Of a stretch of DNA of 64,000 nt, positions 56,435-64,000 are shown piece after piece. The position numbers were made by a program, and so were the translations under genes. Numbering within the stretch: the stretch's first letter is position 1; every line of letters begins with the position of its first letter. Origin of the DNA: Bifidobacterium asteroides (lineage in GTDB: Bacteria; Actinomycetota; Actinomycetes; Actinomycetales; Bifidobacteriaceae). The stretch spans positions 496,001 to 560,000 of the forward strand of contig NZ_WKKW01000001.1 in assembly GCF_009683175.1 (NCBI RefSeq), given 5' to 3'. The notes under the pieces were generated by a model. It had not been told where the DNA came from and made no database searches. It saw nothing but the letters and a program-made list of their open reading frames with translations.

Positions 56435-58002
56435 TTCCGCACGGCGTTCAGATATTCGTGATACCCGTCATTGTTGCGCAGGGCTGCGTCGATGTCCTGG
56501 TCGCCCTGAGCCTCCAACCAGGCGTACAGATCATCATAGAGGGCAGGGTTCATCGCCAGGAAAGGCAGCAGCTGCCGATGCTTGGCCATGGCGAACTGCA
56601 GGGCGAAGTCCCCGGTGCGTTTGGCATCATCGGAGCTCATCCCATCCACCACGATGGCCTCATGGCCACGGTCATAGTCCCCTTTGGAGACCCGCTCGAA
56701 GACGGATCCGGGCTCGAAGGCCGGCTGATAACGCTGGTCATTATCCTGCTCATCCGCTGGTTGGTGATGTCGGGCCTGGTCCGATTCCTTCCTGGACAGG
56801 CGGGCCAGCTCTACAGCTCCCAGCGGGGTGAACCCCTGGGCCGAGTCCGCCTTGCTCCCCTGGCCTTGCCGGGACTGGCCGTCCGCGTAGCCCCTGCGGC
56901 CGGAAGCTGGACGATCATCACGATGACCACGGCCGTCACGGGCATCACGAACATCGCGAGCATCCTGGTCGGAGCGATTCTGATCAGGAGCAGATTCAGC
57001 GGAACGGGAACGACGAGCATCAGCGAAAAGGTCACGGTCGACAGGCTGGCTGTCCTCCTCCTGCGTGCCAACCAACGGCAGGCCCTGCTCGGATTCGTGC
57101 TCCTGCCATGGCAGAGGCCGACGGGCTTCGCCACGAGCATCCGGGGCCTGGAAGTCACCTGCACGCTGGTCCGCATAGCCTCTGCGACGGTCAGATCCCT
57201 GACCATCCGCTAAGCCCGTGTCGGCCGGCCCCCTGTCAGCCCGGCCACGCTCGGCTGAATCAGAATCGTCAGAATACCGGGCTTGCGAGCCTCGCGACTC
57301 TGCGGACGCGGCCCCATCGGCGAAAGGCCGCGACGGATTGTCCCGCGAGTCGTGAGCGACTGGGGCAGACTTGGAAAGATCCTGTGAAGCACCGTCGGCC
57401 TCTTGGGAGGAATCGGCTGTCTTGGCGGCACCCAGGGCCATATCGTGAAGGGCAGTGACCCGGTTGCGGACTCCGTCGGCCTTGAAGATGCCGGTGGGCT
57501 CACCGGCGCGCATGTCCAGAATGTCATCGACGGACATTTCAGCTGCATCAGGCTCCACCATGCCCCGGGGCTGTGTGGAGTATGAGAAGAGGTCGGGCAC
57601 CCGGGTCGAAGGGTCGGTCTTATCGTCTTCGGGATTGTTGATGCGCACGAAGTCGACGGGGACATCACCGAATTGGAAACGAGCCGAGCTGCTGGACAGG
57701 GGGAAGGCGGCGTCCACAGGCAGCCTGACCAGTGATCCGTCGGACTGGATCAGATAGGACCCGTTGGTGGAACCCATGTCGCGCAGGGTGGCCAGACCGT
57801 CCTGGTCGACGGCGAAAATGGCATGTCGCTTGGACATGGATTTAGTCTTATCGGGCACCTCCAGGCGACGCCGGCCGTCATCGGCCAGCGGACGCAGAGG
57901 CTTGCGGCCGATTTCGACAGTCTCACCAGGCTTGAGCCGGGTCTCTTCCGCCCCATTGAACTTGATTATCCACACCTGCCCCGGTCGCCGATCGTCACTC
58001 AC
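56431..58002 (-). CDS. FHA-domain protein with disordered D/R-rich region
   Basis: A 523-aa protein. The N-terminal FHA domain (phosphothreonine-binding) has Gly32-Arg33, Ser57-x-Arg59-His60 and Ser78-Thr79-Asn80-Gly81, all expected binding residues. After about residue 130 comes a long low-complexity stretch rich in D, R, S, A and Q, then a conserved-looking C-terminal region (ALQFAMAKHRQLLPFLAMNP and ALYDDLYAWLEAQGDQDID). It is the first gene of a three-gene overlapping unit. FHA binding suggests control by a serine/threonine kinase, none of which is in the window. Confidence 0.85.
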   Translation of the reverse strand: MSDDRRPGQVWIIKFNGAEETRLKPGETVEIGRKPLRPLADDGRRRLEVPDKTKSMSKRHAIFAVDQDGLATLRDMGSTNGSYLIQSDGSLVRLPVDAAFPLSSSSARFQFGDVPVDFVRINNPEDDKTDPSTRVPDLFSYSTQPRGMVEPDAAEMSVDDILDMRAGEPTGIFKADGVRNRVTALHDMALGAAKTADSSQEADGASQDLSKSAPVAHDSRDNPSRPFADGAASAESRGSQARYSDDSDSAERGRADRGPADTGLADGQGSDRRRGYADQRAGDFQAPDARGEARRPLPWQEHESEQGLPLVGTQEEDSQPVDRDLFADARRSRSAESAPDQNRSDQDARDVRDARDGRGHRDDRPASGRRGYADGQSRQGQGSKADSAQGFTPLGAVELARLSRKESDQARHHQPADEQDNDQRYQPAFEPGSVFERVSKGDYDRGHEAIVVDGMSSDDAKRTGDFALQFAMAKHRQLLPFLAMNPALYDDLYAWLEAQGDQDIDAALRNNDGYHEYLNAVRK

Positions 58003-58201
58003 GCTTTCGACCTCCCAAATCTGCAGCCGCCTTCACTCGGTACTATCGCCTATTCTGTCATGAAACCCAGAGATAGGATTGATTGCGTGCCGAATTAACT
58101 GATAAAGGACACATGAAAGACTGGCAGGCATGTCAGCGCAGTGAACCCTCCCTGCAGGCAGGGCTTTAGCAACGACGCGATCGACTCGAGCGACAAGAAA
58201 C

Positions 58202-58252
58202 GGCGCCCGCTCTTGCTCTGGATAAAACCATCAGAGTCAAGCAGCGGACGCC
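58202..58252 (-). terminator. Terminator after the GH30 genes
   Basis: GGCGTCCGCT and AGCGGGCGCC form the base of an imperfect stem, extended by TTG-CTCTG/CAGAGCAA. On the minus strand it is followed by GTTTCTTG. It lies 10 bp beyond the first GH30 gene. Confidence 0.65.
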
Positions 58253-58261
58253 TTCATCGGA

Positions 58262-59797
58262 TCAGTCCTGGTCGACCTCGCCCTCATCGTGGTCGTCTGC
58301 TGGATGTGAAGTCATATGGACGACGAATTGGTCGTCCTCGGGCACCGTACTGCGGTTGAGGCGCTCGGAGTCTGACATGTGACAGGAGACCGTCCCGAAG
58401 GCAGGTACGCTCACCGGTCGCCAGCAAGCGCCCCAGCCATTGACGGTCAGGGCAGCCCGGATGGGCTCTCCGGTCGGATTGTAGAGGACGACGCTGAGCT
58501 CGCCGTCGTCGCGAACGAAGGCGACCGACCCCAGGCCGCCGGTCCGGCCGTCACGGGTATGGCTGGTGGAGGCCACCCTGCGAGCGCCGACCGGCACATC
58601 CTGTCCGAAATTACGGAGCATGAAATATTCCAGGTTGCGCTTGACTCCGCCAGTCTGAGAATCGACGGTGATGACCCCGCGCCGGCCCATGGTTCGCGCC
58701 CAGCTGGGCAGACCCCGCTCATCCAGGGCCAGATTCCACAGGTCGATCATGCCCACGCCCTGGCGGACCAATCCGATGCCGATCTCCCCGAACATAACGT
58801 GGCTGGCCTCATCCACCTGCTCGTCCAACATGCAACGGCGCTCACTCATGACCGAGCGCCATCCGGGGAACTGTCTGGTGGCGTTCACCACCCACTTGGG
58901 CAGACCGGAATATGTATGCATGGCTGTCCCGGCGAAGCTCTGGGCCTCGACAGGAGTCATATAGTCGCTGACCGGTCGGCTGAAGAACCTCAGGCCGTCA
59001 TCGCCGAAGAAGATTTCCACCTCGGGGAAGCTGCGATCGAGTGCCGGACGCAGGTAGTCCACCCCCCAGCGCACCAACTCTTCGGGGGTCCAGGTCGTCA
59101 TAGGCCAGGAAGGATTGTTGGAAGGCTCGTTCTGCATGGTGACGGCCGCAATGGGAATGCCAAGCTCCTGGTAAGCCTGGATAAACCGCACGAAATAGCG
59201 AGCATAGGCGGCATCGACCGTGTCACGCGGACGGTAGCCATTACCGCAGTATTGCCCCAGCCGCAGACGCCCAGCCCCGTCCAGCCGACCGCTGTCCTTC
59301 ATCCATGCAGGTGCACTCCAGGGAGAGGCCAGGATCCGCACGCCCGGGTTGATGGCCATGATCTCCTGAAGAACGGGAACCACGTACTTCATGTCCTTGG
59401 TGGCCTCGGGCGATCCAGGCTTCCCTTGCCCAATGGAGAAGTAGGTCATATCCGAATCCGACATCACGCCCTCGGGCAGCTCATCATAGGAGTAGTAGCG
59501 CTGGCTGGAGAAGTCGCAGGACCCCATGGAGATCCTCAAGGTGGACAGGCCCGCCTGAGCCGGGTCGAAGAGCTCGGTCAGAATCCGATGACGTTGGTCG
59601 GCATCCATGGCCGTCATGAACAGGTAGGCACTGGAGTCCGTCAGAGCAGCACCGGCCCCCTCCCAGTACTGGTAGCGTCTGGTCGGATCAATGACGATGG
59701 GGACGGCTGCACCGGGCCCATTCGTCGTCTCCGGGGTCGCTATCGGTTCTCGCCGCTGGGACAGATCCCCTGCCGTCGCGGTCCAAATCTCCTTCAT
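58262..59797 (-). CDS. GH30 glycoside hydrolase A
   Basis: A 511-aa cytoplasmic-looking enzyme (no signal peptide) of the glucosylceramidase-like GH30 family. The ATG at 59797 has AAGGAG upstream. The acid/base lies in VTMQNEPSN (Glu224) and the likely nucleophile in SVMSERRCML (Glu319), both with the right spacing. FSVIRI-type strand LSTLRISMGSCDFS and ILASPWSAPAWMKDSG are family motifs. Substrates in this clade include beta-glucosides, beta-1,6-glucan or xylan-derived sugars. It lies 52 bp after its paralogue. Confidence 0.9.
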   Translation of the reverse strand: MKEIWTATAGDLSQRREPIATPETTNGPGAAVPIVIDPTRRYQYWEGAGAALTDSSAYLFMTAMDADQRHRILTELFDPAQAGLSTLRISMGSCDFSSQRYYSYDELPEGVMSDSDMTYFSIGQGKPGSPEATKDMKYVVPVLQEIMAINPGVRILASPWSAPAWMKDSGRLDGAGRLRLGQYCGNGYRPRDTVDAAYARYFVRFIQAYQELGIPIAAVTMQNEPSNNPSWPMTTWTPEELVRWGVDYLRPALDRSFPEVEIFFGDDGLRFFSRPVSDYMTPVEAQSFAGTAMHTYSGLPKWVVNATRQFPGWRSVMSERRCMLDEQVDEASHVMFGEIGIGLVRQGVGMIDLWNLALDERGLPSWARTMGRRGVITVDSQTGGVKRNLEYFMLRNFGQDVPVGARRVASTSHTRDGRTGGLGSVAFVRDDGELSVVLYNPTGEPIRAALTVNGWGACWRPVSVPAFGTVSCHMSDSERLNRSTVPEDDQFVVHMTSHPADDHDEGEVDQD

Positions 59798-59849
59798 GTT
59801 CGTATGTCTCCTTCCGCCGGGCCCTTTCCCGGCATCGCCATTCCGGTCC

Positions 59850-61391
59850 TTAGTCCTGTCCGGGAGCCTTGTCATCCACGGTGTACTCAGGCAGTTGCAG
59901 AGCAAAGTCCTCATCCTCGGGCACCGCCGAATCGTTGATCCGCTCGCTGGTCGTCGCATGCATGGTCACGGTCCCCCAGGCCGGCACGGTCACACTCTGC
60001 CAGCGGTCCCCCCAGCCGTTGATGGTGACAGCCGCCTTGATCGGCTCGCCCGTGGGGTTGTAGATATGGGCGGCGATGGATCCGTCCGGGCCCAGGAAAG
60101 CCACGGAGCCCAAAGATCCGCTCCAGCCGTCCGGAGTGTAGTTGCTGGAGTCAATCACTACCGAACCGGGTTCCACATCCTGGCCGAAACTACGGAGCAT
60201 GAAATACTCCAGATTCCTGCGAACCTTGCCGCTGCCATGATCAATGGTGACCACCCCGCGTCTACCGTCGGCACCGATCTGGTTGGGCAGCCCACGCTCG
60301 TCCAGGGCCATGTTCCATAGGGTGATAAAGGAAGAGCCATGGCGGACCAGCCAGTTGCCGATGACCCCGGACATGATGTGAGCGGCATCCTCGGGGGTCT
60401 GGTCCAGCATGCAGCGACGTTCGGTCATGCCATAGATCCACTGCGGATAGACCCGGTTGGCATAGTCCAGTTGCGGGTAGTCGTTGTCATAGGTGTGCAG
60501 AGTCAAGCCGTTGATGGAGCGGGCCTGCTCGGCGGTGACATCCTTGTCGACCGGTCCGGTCAGGCAATGTGCCGAGTCGTCGTTGATGAAGATGCGCACC
60601 TGGGGGTGCAGACGGTCCAGCGCAGGACGCAGGAATCGGTGGGCGAAGTCGGCCTGCTGGGCCAGAGTCCAGGTCATGGCCGGCCAAGGGGCGGCGTTGG
60701 AGGGCTCGTTCTGCACAGTGACCGCCCAGATAGGGATGTCTATGGCTTCCATTTCGTCGATGTAGCGGGCGAAGTACCGGGCATAGACACCCTCTATGGA
60801 ATCCTCAAGCGGATCATAGCCGTTGCCGGTCCACTCGTCGAAGCGCAGGTGGCCGCCCATGCACAGGTGGCCGGTGTTCTTCATCCAGGCCGGGGCGCTC
60901 CAAGGCGAGGCGATGATCTTTACCGCAGGATTGATGGACAGAATCTCCTGGACAACGGGGATGATGTACTTGTAGTCCTTGGTGGCGTCCGGAGCGCCCG
61001 GCTCGCCCTCGCCCAGGGAGAACCTTGTCAGATCCTTGTCATGCTCGCCGTAGGGAATGTCGTCGTAGGTGTAGTAGGGCTGTGAGGACGGCTCGCAGGA
61101 GCCCAGCGGTATGCGGATGACTGAAAAGCCGCCCTTGTCCGGGTTGAACATATCGTCTAGAAGAGCATGTCTTTGCTGCGCGGATTGGCTGCCCCAAATC
61201 AGCGAGGCCGCGGCATCGGTGATGGCGGCTCCGGCCCCGAGCCAGGGCTGATGCCGCTGGCAGGGGTCAATGACGATAGGCTTGGCATCCTTGGGTCTCT
61301 CCCCCATCGGAGGGGCTTGCAGGGGCCGGCGGCGATCGGTCAGGTCTCCTGAGGTCACGGTCCAGAACTGGTTTGTGAAGGTGATGGTCAT
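59850..61391 (-). CDS. GH30 glycoside hydrolase B
   Basis: A 513-aa tandem paralogue of the neighbouring GH30. Acid/base is in VTVQNEPSN (Glu229) and the likely nucleophile in GMTERRCML (Glu324). Matching blocks such as YYTYDDIPYG, IIASPWSAPAWMKNTG and YFARYIDEMEAI show a clear duplication with divergence in loops. It is upstream of GH30 A in a probable two-gene operon. The upstream gap 61392-61669 has a 9-of-10 direct repeat TTTCGATCA near 61487, perhaps regulatory. Confidence 0.9.
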   Translation of the reverse strand: MTITFTNQFWTVTSGDLTDRRRPLQAPPMGERPKDAKPIVIDPCQRHQPWLGAGAAITDAAASLIWGSQSAQQRHALLDDMFNPDKGGFSVIRIPLGSCEPSSQPYYTYDDIPYGEHDKDLTRFSLGEGEPGAPDATKDYKYIIPVVQEILSINPAVKIIASPWSAPAWMKNTGHLCMGGHLRFDEWTGNGYDPLEDSIEGVYARYFARYIDEMEAIDIPIWAVTVQNEPSNAAPWPAMTWTLAQQADFAHRFLRPALDRLHPQVRIFINDDSAHCLTGPVDKDVTAEQARSINGLTLHTYDNDYPQLDYANRVYPQWIYGMTERRCMLDQTPEDAAHIMSGVIGNWLVRHGSSFITLWNMALDERGLPNQIGADGRRGVVTIDHGSGKVRRNLEYFMLRSFGQDVEPGSVVIDSSNYTPDGWSGSLGSVAFLGPDGSIAAHIYNPTGEPIKAAVTINGWGDRWQSVTVPAWGTVTMHATTSERINDSAVPEDEDFALQLPEYTVDDKAPGQD

Positions 61392-61600
61392 GATTGCTCT
61401 CTCATTGTCATATCTGGGCATCGGCGTCACGGTCGATAGGACAGGGCCTTAGCTTAGCAGCGATTACAATCATGAACAAACTGTTTCGATCAACTTCGAT
61501 CATTACGATTGGATGGTCATCCTACGCTCCGAAATGACCTATGCAAATCGGCTCGGGCAAGCATAATCACCCCTGCGTGCACGGTAGGACAGGGTATAGG

Positions 61601-61639
61601 AAAAGCCCCGCACCACATCAATTGCAGTGCGAGGCTTTT
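61601..61639 (-). terminator. Terminator after rplL
   Basis: AAAAGCCTCGCAC and GTGCGGGGCTTTT pair over 13 bp (one G-U) around a 13-nt loop, 30 bp beyond rplL. It ends in TTTT. Confidence 0.88.
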
Positions 61640-61669
61640 CAACATACAAAGGCTCAGAAGAGCCGATGA

Positions 61670-62050
61670 CTACTTGAGCTCGACGGTGGCGCCGGCCTCT
61701 TCCAGCTGGGCCTTGGCCTTGTCGGCGTCTTCCTTCTTGGCGCCTTCCAGGACGGCCTTGGGGGCACCGTCAACCAGAGCCTTGGCATCGGCCAGGCCCA
61801 GGTTGGTGATGGCCTTGACGGCCTTGATGACCTGGATCTTCTTGTCGCCGATGGCGGAGAGGACGACGTCGAACTCGGTCTTCTCCTCCTCAGCCGGAGC
61901 AGCAGTACCGGGGGCGGCAGCGGCCACGGCCACAGGGGCGGAGGCCTCAACATCGAACTCGTCCTCGAACTTCTTGACGAAGTCGGACAGCTCGACCAGG
62001 GTCATTTCCTTGAACGCGTCGATGAGCTCGTCAGCGGAGAGCTTGGCCAT
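61670..62050 (-). CDS. rplL: 50S ribosomal protein L7/L12 (bL12)
   Basis: A 126-aa stalk protein that recruits translational GTPases. The N-terminal dimerisation helix ([20 protein letters not shown]), an alanine-rich hinge and the C-terminal domain [20 protein letters not shown] are all clear. It follows rplJ by 103 bp. Confidence 0.98.
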   Translation of the reverse strand: MAKLSADELIDAFKEMTLVELSDFVKKFEDEFDVEASAPVAVAAAAPGTAAPAEEEKTEFDVVLSAIGDKKIQVIKAVKAITNLGLADAKALVDGAPKAVLEGAKKEDADKAKAQLEEAGATVELK

Positions 62051-62153
62051 AATGGCTTCCTTTCATTTGTGGCGACCGGCATTGACTGGTAGGCCGATCA
62101 CCGAACATCTTTTCTTGTATTTGCCGTATGAATCCGGGCCGATGGCCGTGGAC

Positions 62154-62675
62154 TCAGGCGGCCTTTTCCTGCTTCTCGCGCAGGGCGTCGAACGTGCGCA
62201 CGGCCTTGGTAGGCACAGCGACGAACAGGTTGGCGGCCTTGGACATGGTGCCCTTGAGCGCGCCGGCCATCCGGGAGAGCAGAACATCGCGGGATTCCAG
62301 ATCCGCGATCTTCTCCATGGCATCCGCGTCAGCAACAGCTCCATCGATGAAGCCGCCCTTGACGATCAGTGCCGGGTTGTCCTTGGCGAAATCACGCAGC
62401 GTCTTGGCGGCATTGACGTAATCACCCTTGACAAAGGTGATGGCGCAGGGGCCGGCAAGCATCTCATCGAGACCCTCGATTCCAGCCTCTTTGGCCGCAA
62501 TCCGGGCTAGCGTGTTCTTCGCCACGTTGTAGGAAGTATCGCGGCCTAGCTTGTTTCGCAGATCGGCGACCTGCGGAACACTGAGCCCGCGGTACTCGGT
62601 GAGGATGATGGCATCGGCGTCACGGAACTTGTCCGTCAGCCTGGCGACAGCCTCTTCCTTTTCGGGCCTTTTCAT
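62154..62675 (-). CDS. rplJ: 50S ribosomal protein L10 (uL10)
   Basis: The 173-aa base of the L7/L12 stalk. The ATG at 62675 (MKRPEKEEAVARLTDKFRDA) is used, with AAGGAA upstream; the frame is open for 40 codons further, through the leader. TEYRGLSVPQVADLRNKL is diagnostic. The long C-terminal helix binds L12 dimers. Confidence 0.96.
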   Translation of the reverse strand: MKRPEKEEAVARLTDKFRDADAIILTEYRGLSVPQVADLRNKLGRDTSYNVAKNTLARIAAKEAGIEGLDEMLAGPCAITFVKGDYVNAAKTLRDFAKDNPALIVKGGFIDGAVADADAMEKIADLESRDVLLSRMAGALKGTMSKAANLFVAVPTKAVRTFDALREKQEKAA

Positions 62676-62880
62676 GGCGTTCCTTCCTAGACAGACCTCT
62701 GGAGGGAGCCGGACGACCGAGCTTGACAGGCAAAAAGAAAGCCCTGCCGACAGGCAGAGCGGAAAACAGGCCGCGAGGACCGATTTGAAACTCAACCTGT
62801 GCTGGCTCGATCAACCGAACTTAGGAGACCCAAGGGTCCCGACCAACGGTCTTTGGTATGCAACGGCTAATAGTACACAG
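62676..62880 (-). promoter_or_regulatory. rplJ leader with terminator-like hairpin (L10 leader region)
   Basis: The 200 or so nt before rplJ are rich in possible stems. GCTCTGCC-TGTC-GGCAGGGC followed by TTTCTTTTTG (62731-62760) looks like an intrinsic terminator about 55 nt before the gene. In other bacteria L10(L12)4 binds this leader; here the hairpin suggests an attenuation step. Confidence 0.7.
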
Positions 62881-62900
62881 ATAAACAAGGACCGTCAAGT

Positions 62901-64000
62901 CTATAGATGCGGCACCATCAGATGGTGATGGCCGCAGGGCAGCGCATCCGTAACCAGGGATCCTGCTCTGCAACGAACGCCGGCCACCCGGCTCTCGGCA
63001 TCCAAGGCCTTCAGCATGATCGGCGACCCGTCCAGGAAGACCTCGACCTGAACCCCTGGTCCGACGCCGAGCACAGGAGGGAGGACCAAGTAACCCCGGC
63101 AGCCCTGGGGCACGGTCAATTCCAGATCGATATCCGGCAGGAGGACAAACCCTGGCCTGTTATCCACTCTTCCCGTGATCGTATAGGAGATATGGATGTC
63201 CCCCGTGGGCACGGGCATGGTCAGCTCGGCCCGGGCCAGGCCTCCGGGCTGTGGGGCGGCAAGGAACTCACGGTACCCGGGCTTCAAAGGCCGCAGTCCC
63301 ATCAGCCCGCTGGAAATCAGCCAGACAGGCGAGGCCCCCCAGGGGTGCGAATAGGTGGTGTTGGATTTGATCGATGGGTCCCAGGCCTCCATGGTGCCTC
63401 CAGCACCCTGGTCCAACATGTGCTTCCAGGTGCGCATACCCTCCCCTGCTGAGAGCAGAGCCAGAGCATCAGCTCCTAGGCCTGATCGATAAAGTCCATC
63501 CAAAAGCACGGCGGCCCCGTAGGCACTGCAGGCCATTCCCCTACGACGCAGATAGGCACCGACCTCCTCCAGTCGAGCGGGATCAGAGGGAGGCGCAAAA
63601 GCCAGCACAAAGGCCGAAGCATGCATGGCACAGTGATTGATGGCCGGACCGTCGGGACCGTCAAGCAGACCATCCCGGTAGGCACCAACCGCTGGATCGT
63701 AGAGCCGCTCGTCCAAGGCCTCTTGCATTTTCCGGGACACCTCTGCCAGACGGGCAGCTCGGTTACGACGTCCCAACGCCCGTGACAGACGAGCCATGGC
63801 TTTATAGGCGGCACTGGCCAGTGCGTTGATGACCGTGTTGACACGACCGAAGACATATCCATCACGTTCAACGGGCGGCCAGTCGACCAGGTCTCCATCC
63901 ATTTGGCTGGAGACGCCGGGGTCCTTGACAATCAACCCGCTGTCCTGGTCCAGATACCTGTCTGGCAGCAGTCCCATCAGCCGGTCGTACTGGTCTGCCG
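62901..64000 (-). CDS. GH78-like alpha-L-rhamnosidase, C-terminal part
   Basis: The 366 codons present continue past the right edge. The (alpha/alpha)6 barrel part shows DGDLVDWPPVERDGYVFG and GGTMEAWDPSIKSNTTYSHP, then PVWLISSGLMGLRPLKPGYR. The last part is the beta-sandwich C domain. This is the layout of GH78/GH106-like rhamnosidases that remove L-rhamnose from plant glycosides. The N-terminal carbohydrate-binding part and start are not visible. Confidence 0.82.
   Translation of the reverse strand, partial: ADQYDRLMGLLPDRYLDQDSGLIVKDPGVSSQMDGDLVDWPPVERDGYVFGRVNTVINALASAAYKAMARLSRALGRRNRAARLAEVSRKMQEALDERLYDPAVGAYRDGLLDGPDGPAINHCAMHASAFVLAFAPPSDPARLEEVGAYLRRRGMACSAYGAAVLLDGLYRSGLGADALALLSAGEGMRTWKHMLDQGAGGTMEAWDPSIKSNTTYSHPWGASPVWLISSGLMGLRPLKPGYREFLAAPQPGGLARAELTMPVPTGDIHISYTITGRVDNRPGFVLLPDIDLELTVPQGCRGYLVLPPVLGVGPGVQVEVFLDGSPIMLKALDAESRVAGVRCRAGSLVTDALPCGHHHLMVPHL

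Overview
The window reads as chromosomal DNA of a high-GC actinobacterium, most likely Bifidobacterium or a close relative. The supporting signs are a bifunctional AdhE beside the S10 ribosomal operon, the dapC-fdxA pair, an HrcA-type CIRCE element on groES, zinc-type S14, actinobacterial-style N- or C-terminal extensions on S5, S3 and S9, and a long MurB. The genus is inferred from gene order and protein style; no 16S gene is present. I saw no insertion sequence, prophage, integrase or CRISPR array.

Layout. 1-573 is the 5' part of an ABC exporter gene running off the left edge. 867-12867 is the S10-spc-adk ribosomal supercluster, read leftwards (rpsJ to adk, with secY). 13155-17209 holds adhE and the rplM-rpsI operon. 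17413-23659 is housekeeping: a HEAT-like protein, a YigZ/IMPACT protein, tRNA-Ser(GCU), DNA polymerase IV, dapC-type aminotransferase, 7Fe ferredoxin and an APC amino-acid permease. 23876-36405 is a hexuronate catabolic island (uxaA, uxaC, two tandem LacI regulators, uxuB, uxuA, uxaB, eda, kdgK). It encodes the whole route from glucuronate/galacturonate to KDG, then KDPG, pyruvate and glyceraldehyde-3-phosphate; no dedicated uronate transporter is visible. 36644-40075 has murB, an O-acetylhomoserine sulfhydrylase-type gene, rpmG and tRNA-Met, -Thr and -Tyr.

40193-45829 is the most interesting part: a ribonucleotide reductase locus with one NrdE, two NrdI and two NrdF. The promoter-proximal NrdF (44280-45344) has lost three of the four carboxylate glutamates that bind the dimetal centre. 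They are replaced by Gln133, Ser193 and Lys227, while the radical tyrosine position (Tyr140) is kept. This is the 'QSK' signature of the metal-free, DOPA-radical class Ie reductases. The other NrdF (40193-41188) keeps all ligands and should be an ordinary class Ib subunit. Paired NrdR-box-like sites lie upstream of both nrdI genes, and both NrdFs carry the same C-terminal tail, so they probably share the single NrdE.

46008-52715 contains a HisC-like aminotransferase, groES, a K/A/S/T-rich membrane protein, a GNAT acetyltransferase, 5-formyl-THF cyclo-ligase, an FmdB zinc ribbon, a SAF-domain protein whose frame lacks a stop, and mscL. 52479-58002 is an overlapping three-gene unit: an FHA protein, a 1240-aa SF1-helicase-like protein with ruined Walker motifs and a Vsr/MTES-like nuclease tail, and a 78-aa protein. 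58262-61391 holds two tandem GH30 glycosidases. 61670-62880 is rplJL with a leader containing a terminator-like hairpin, and a GH78-like alpha-L-rhamnosidase fragment runs off the right edge. All calls are from reading the sequence and family knowledge; no database search was possible.
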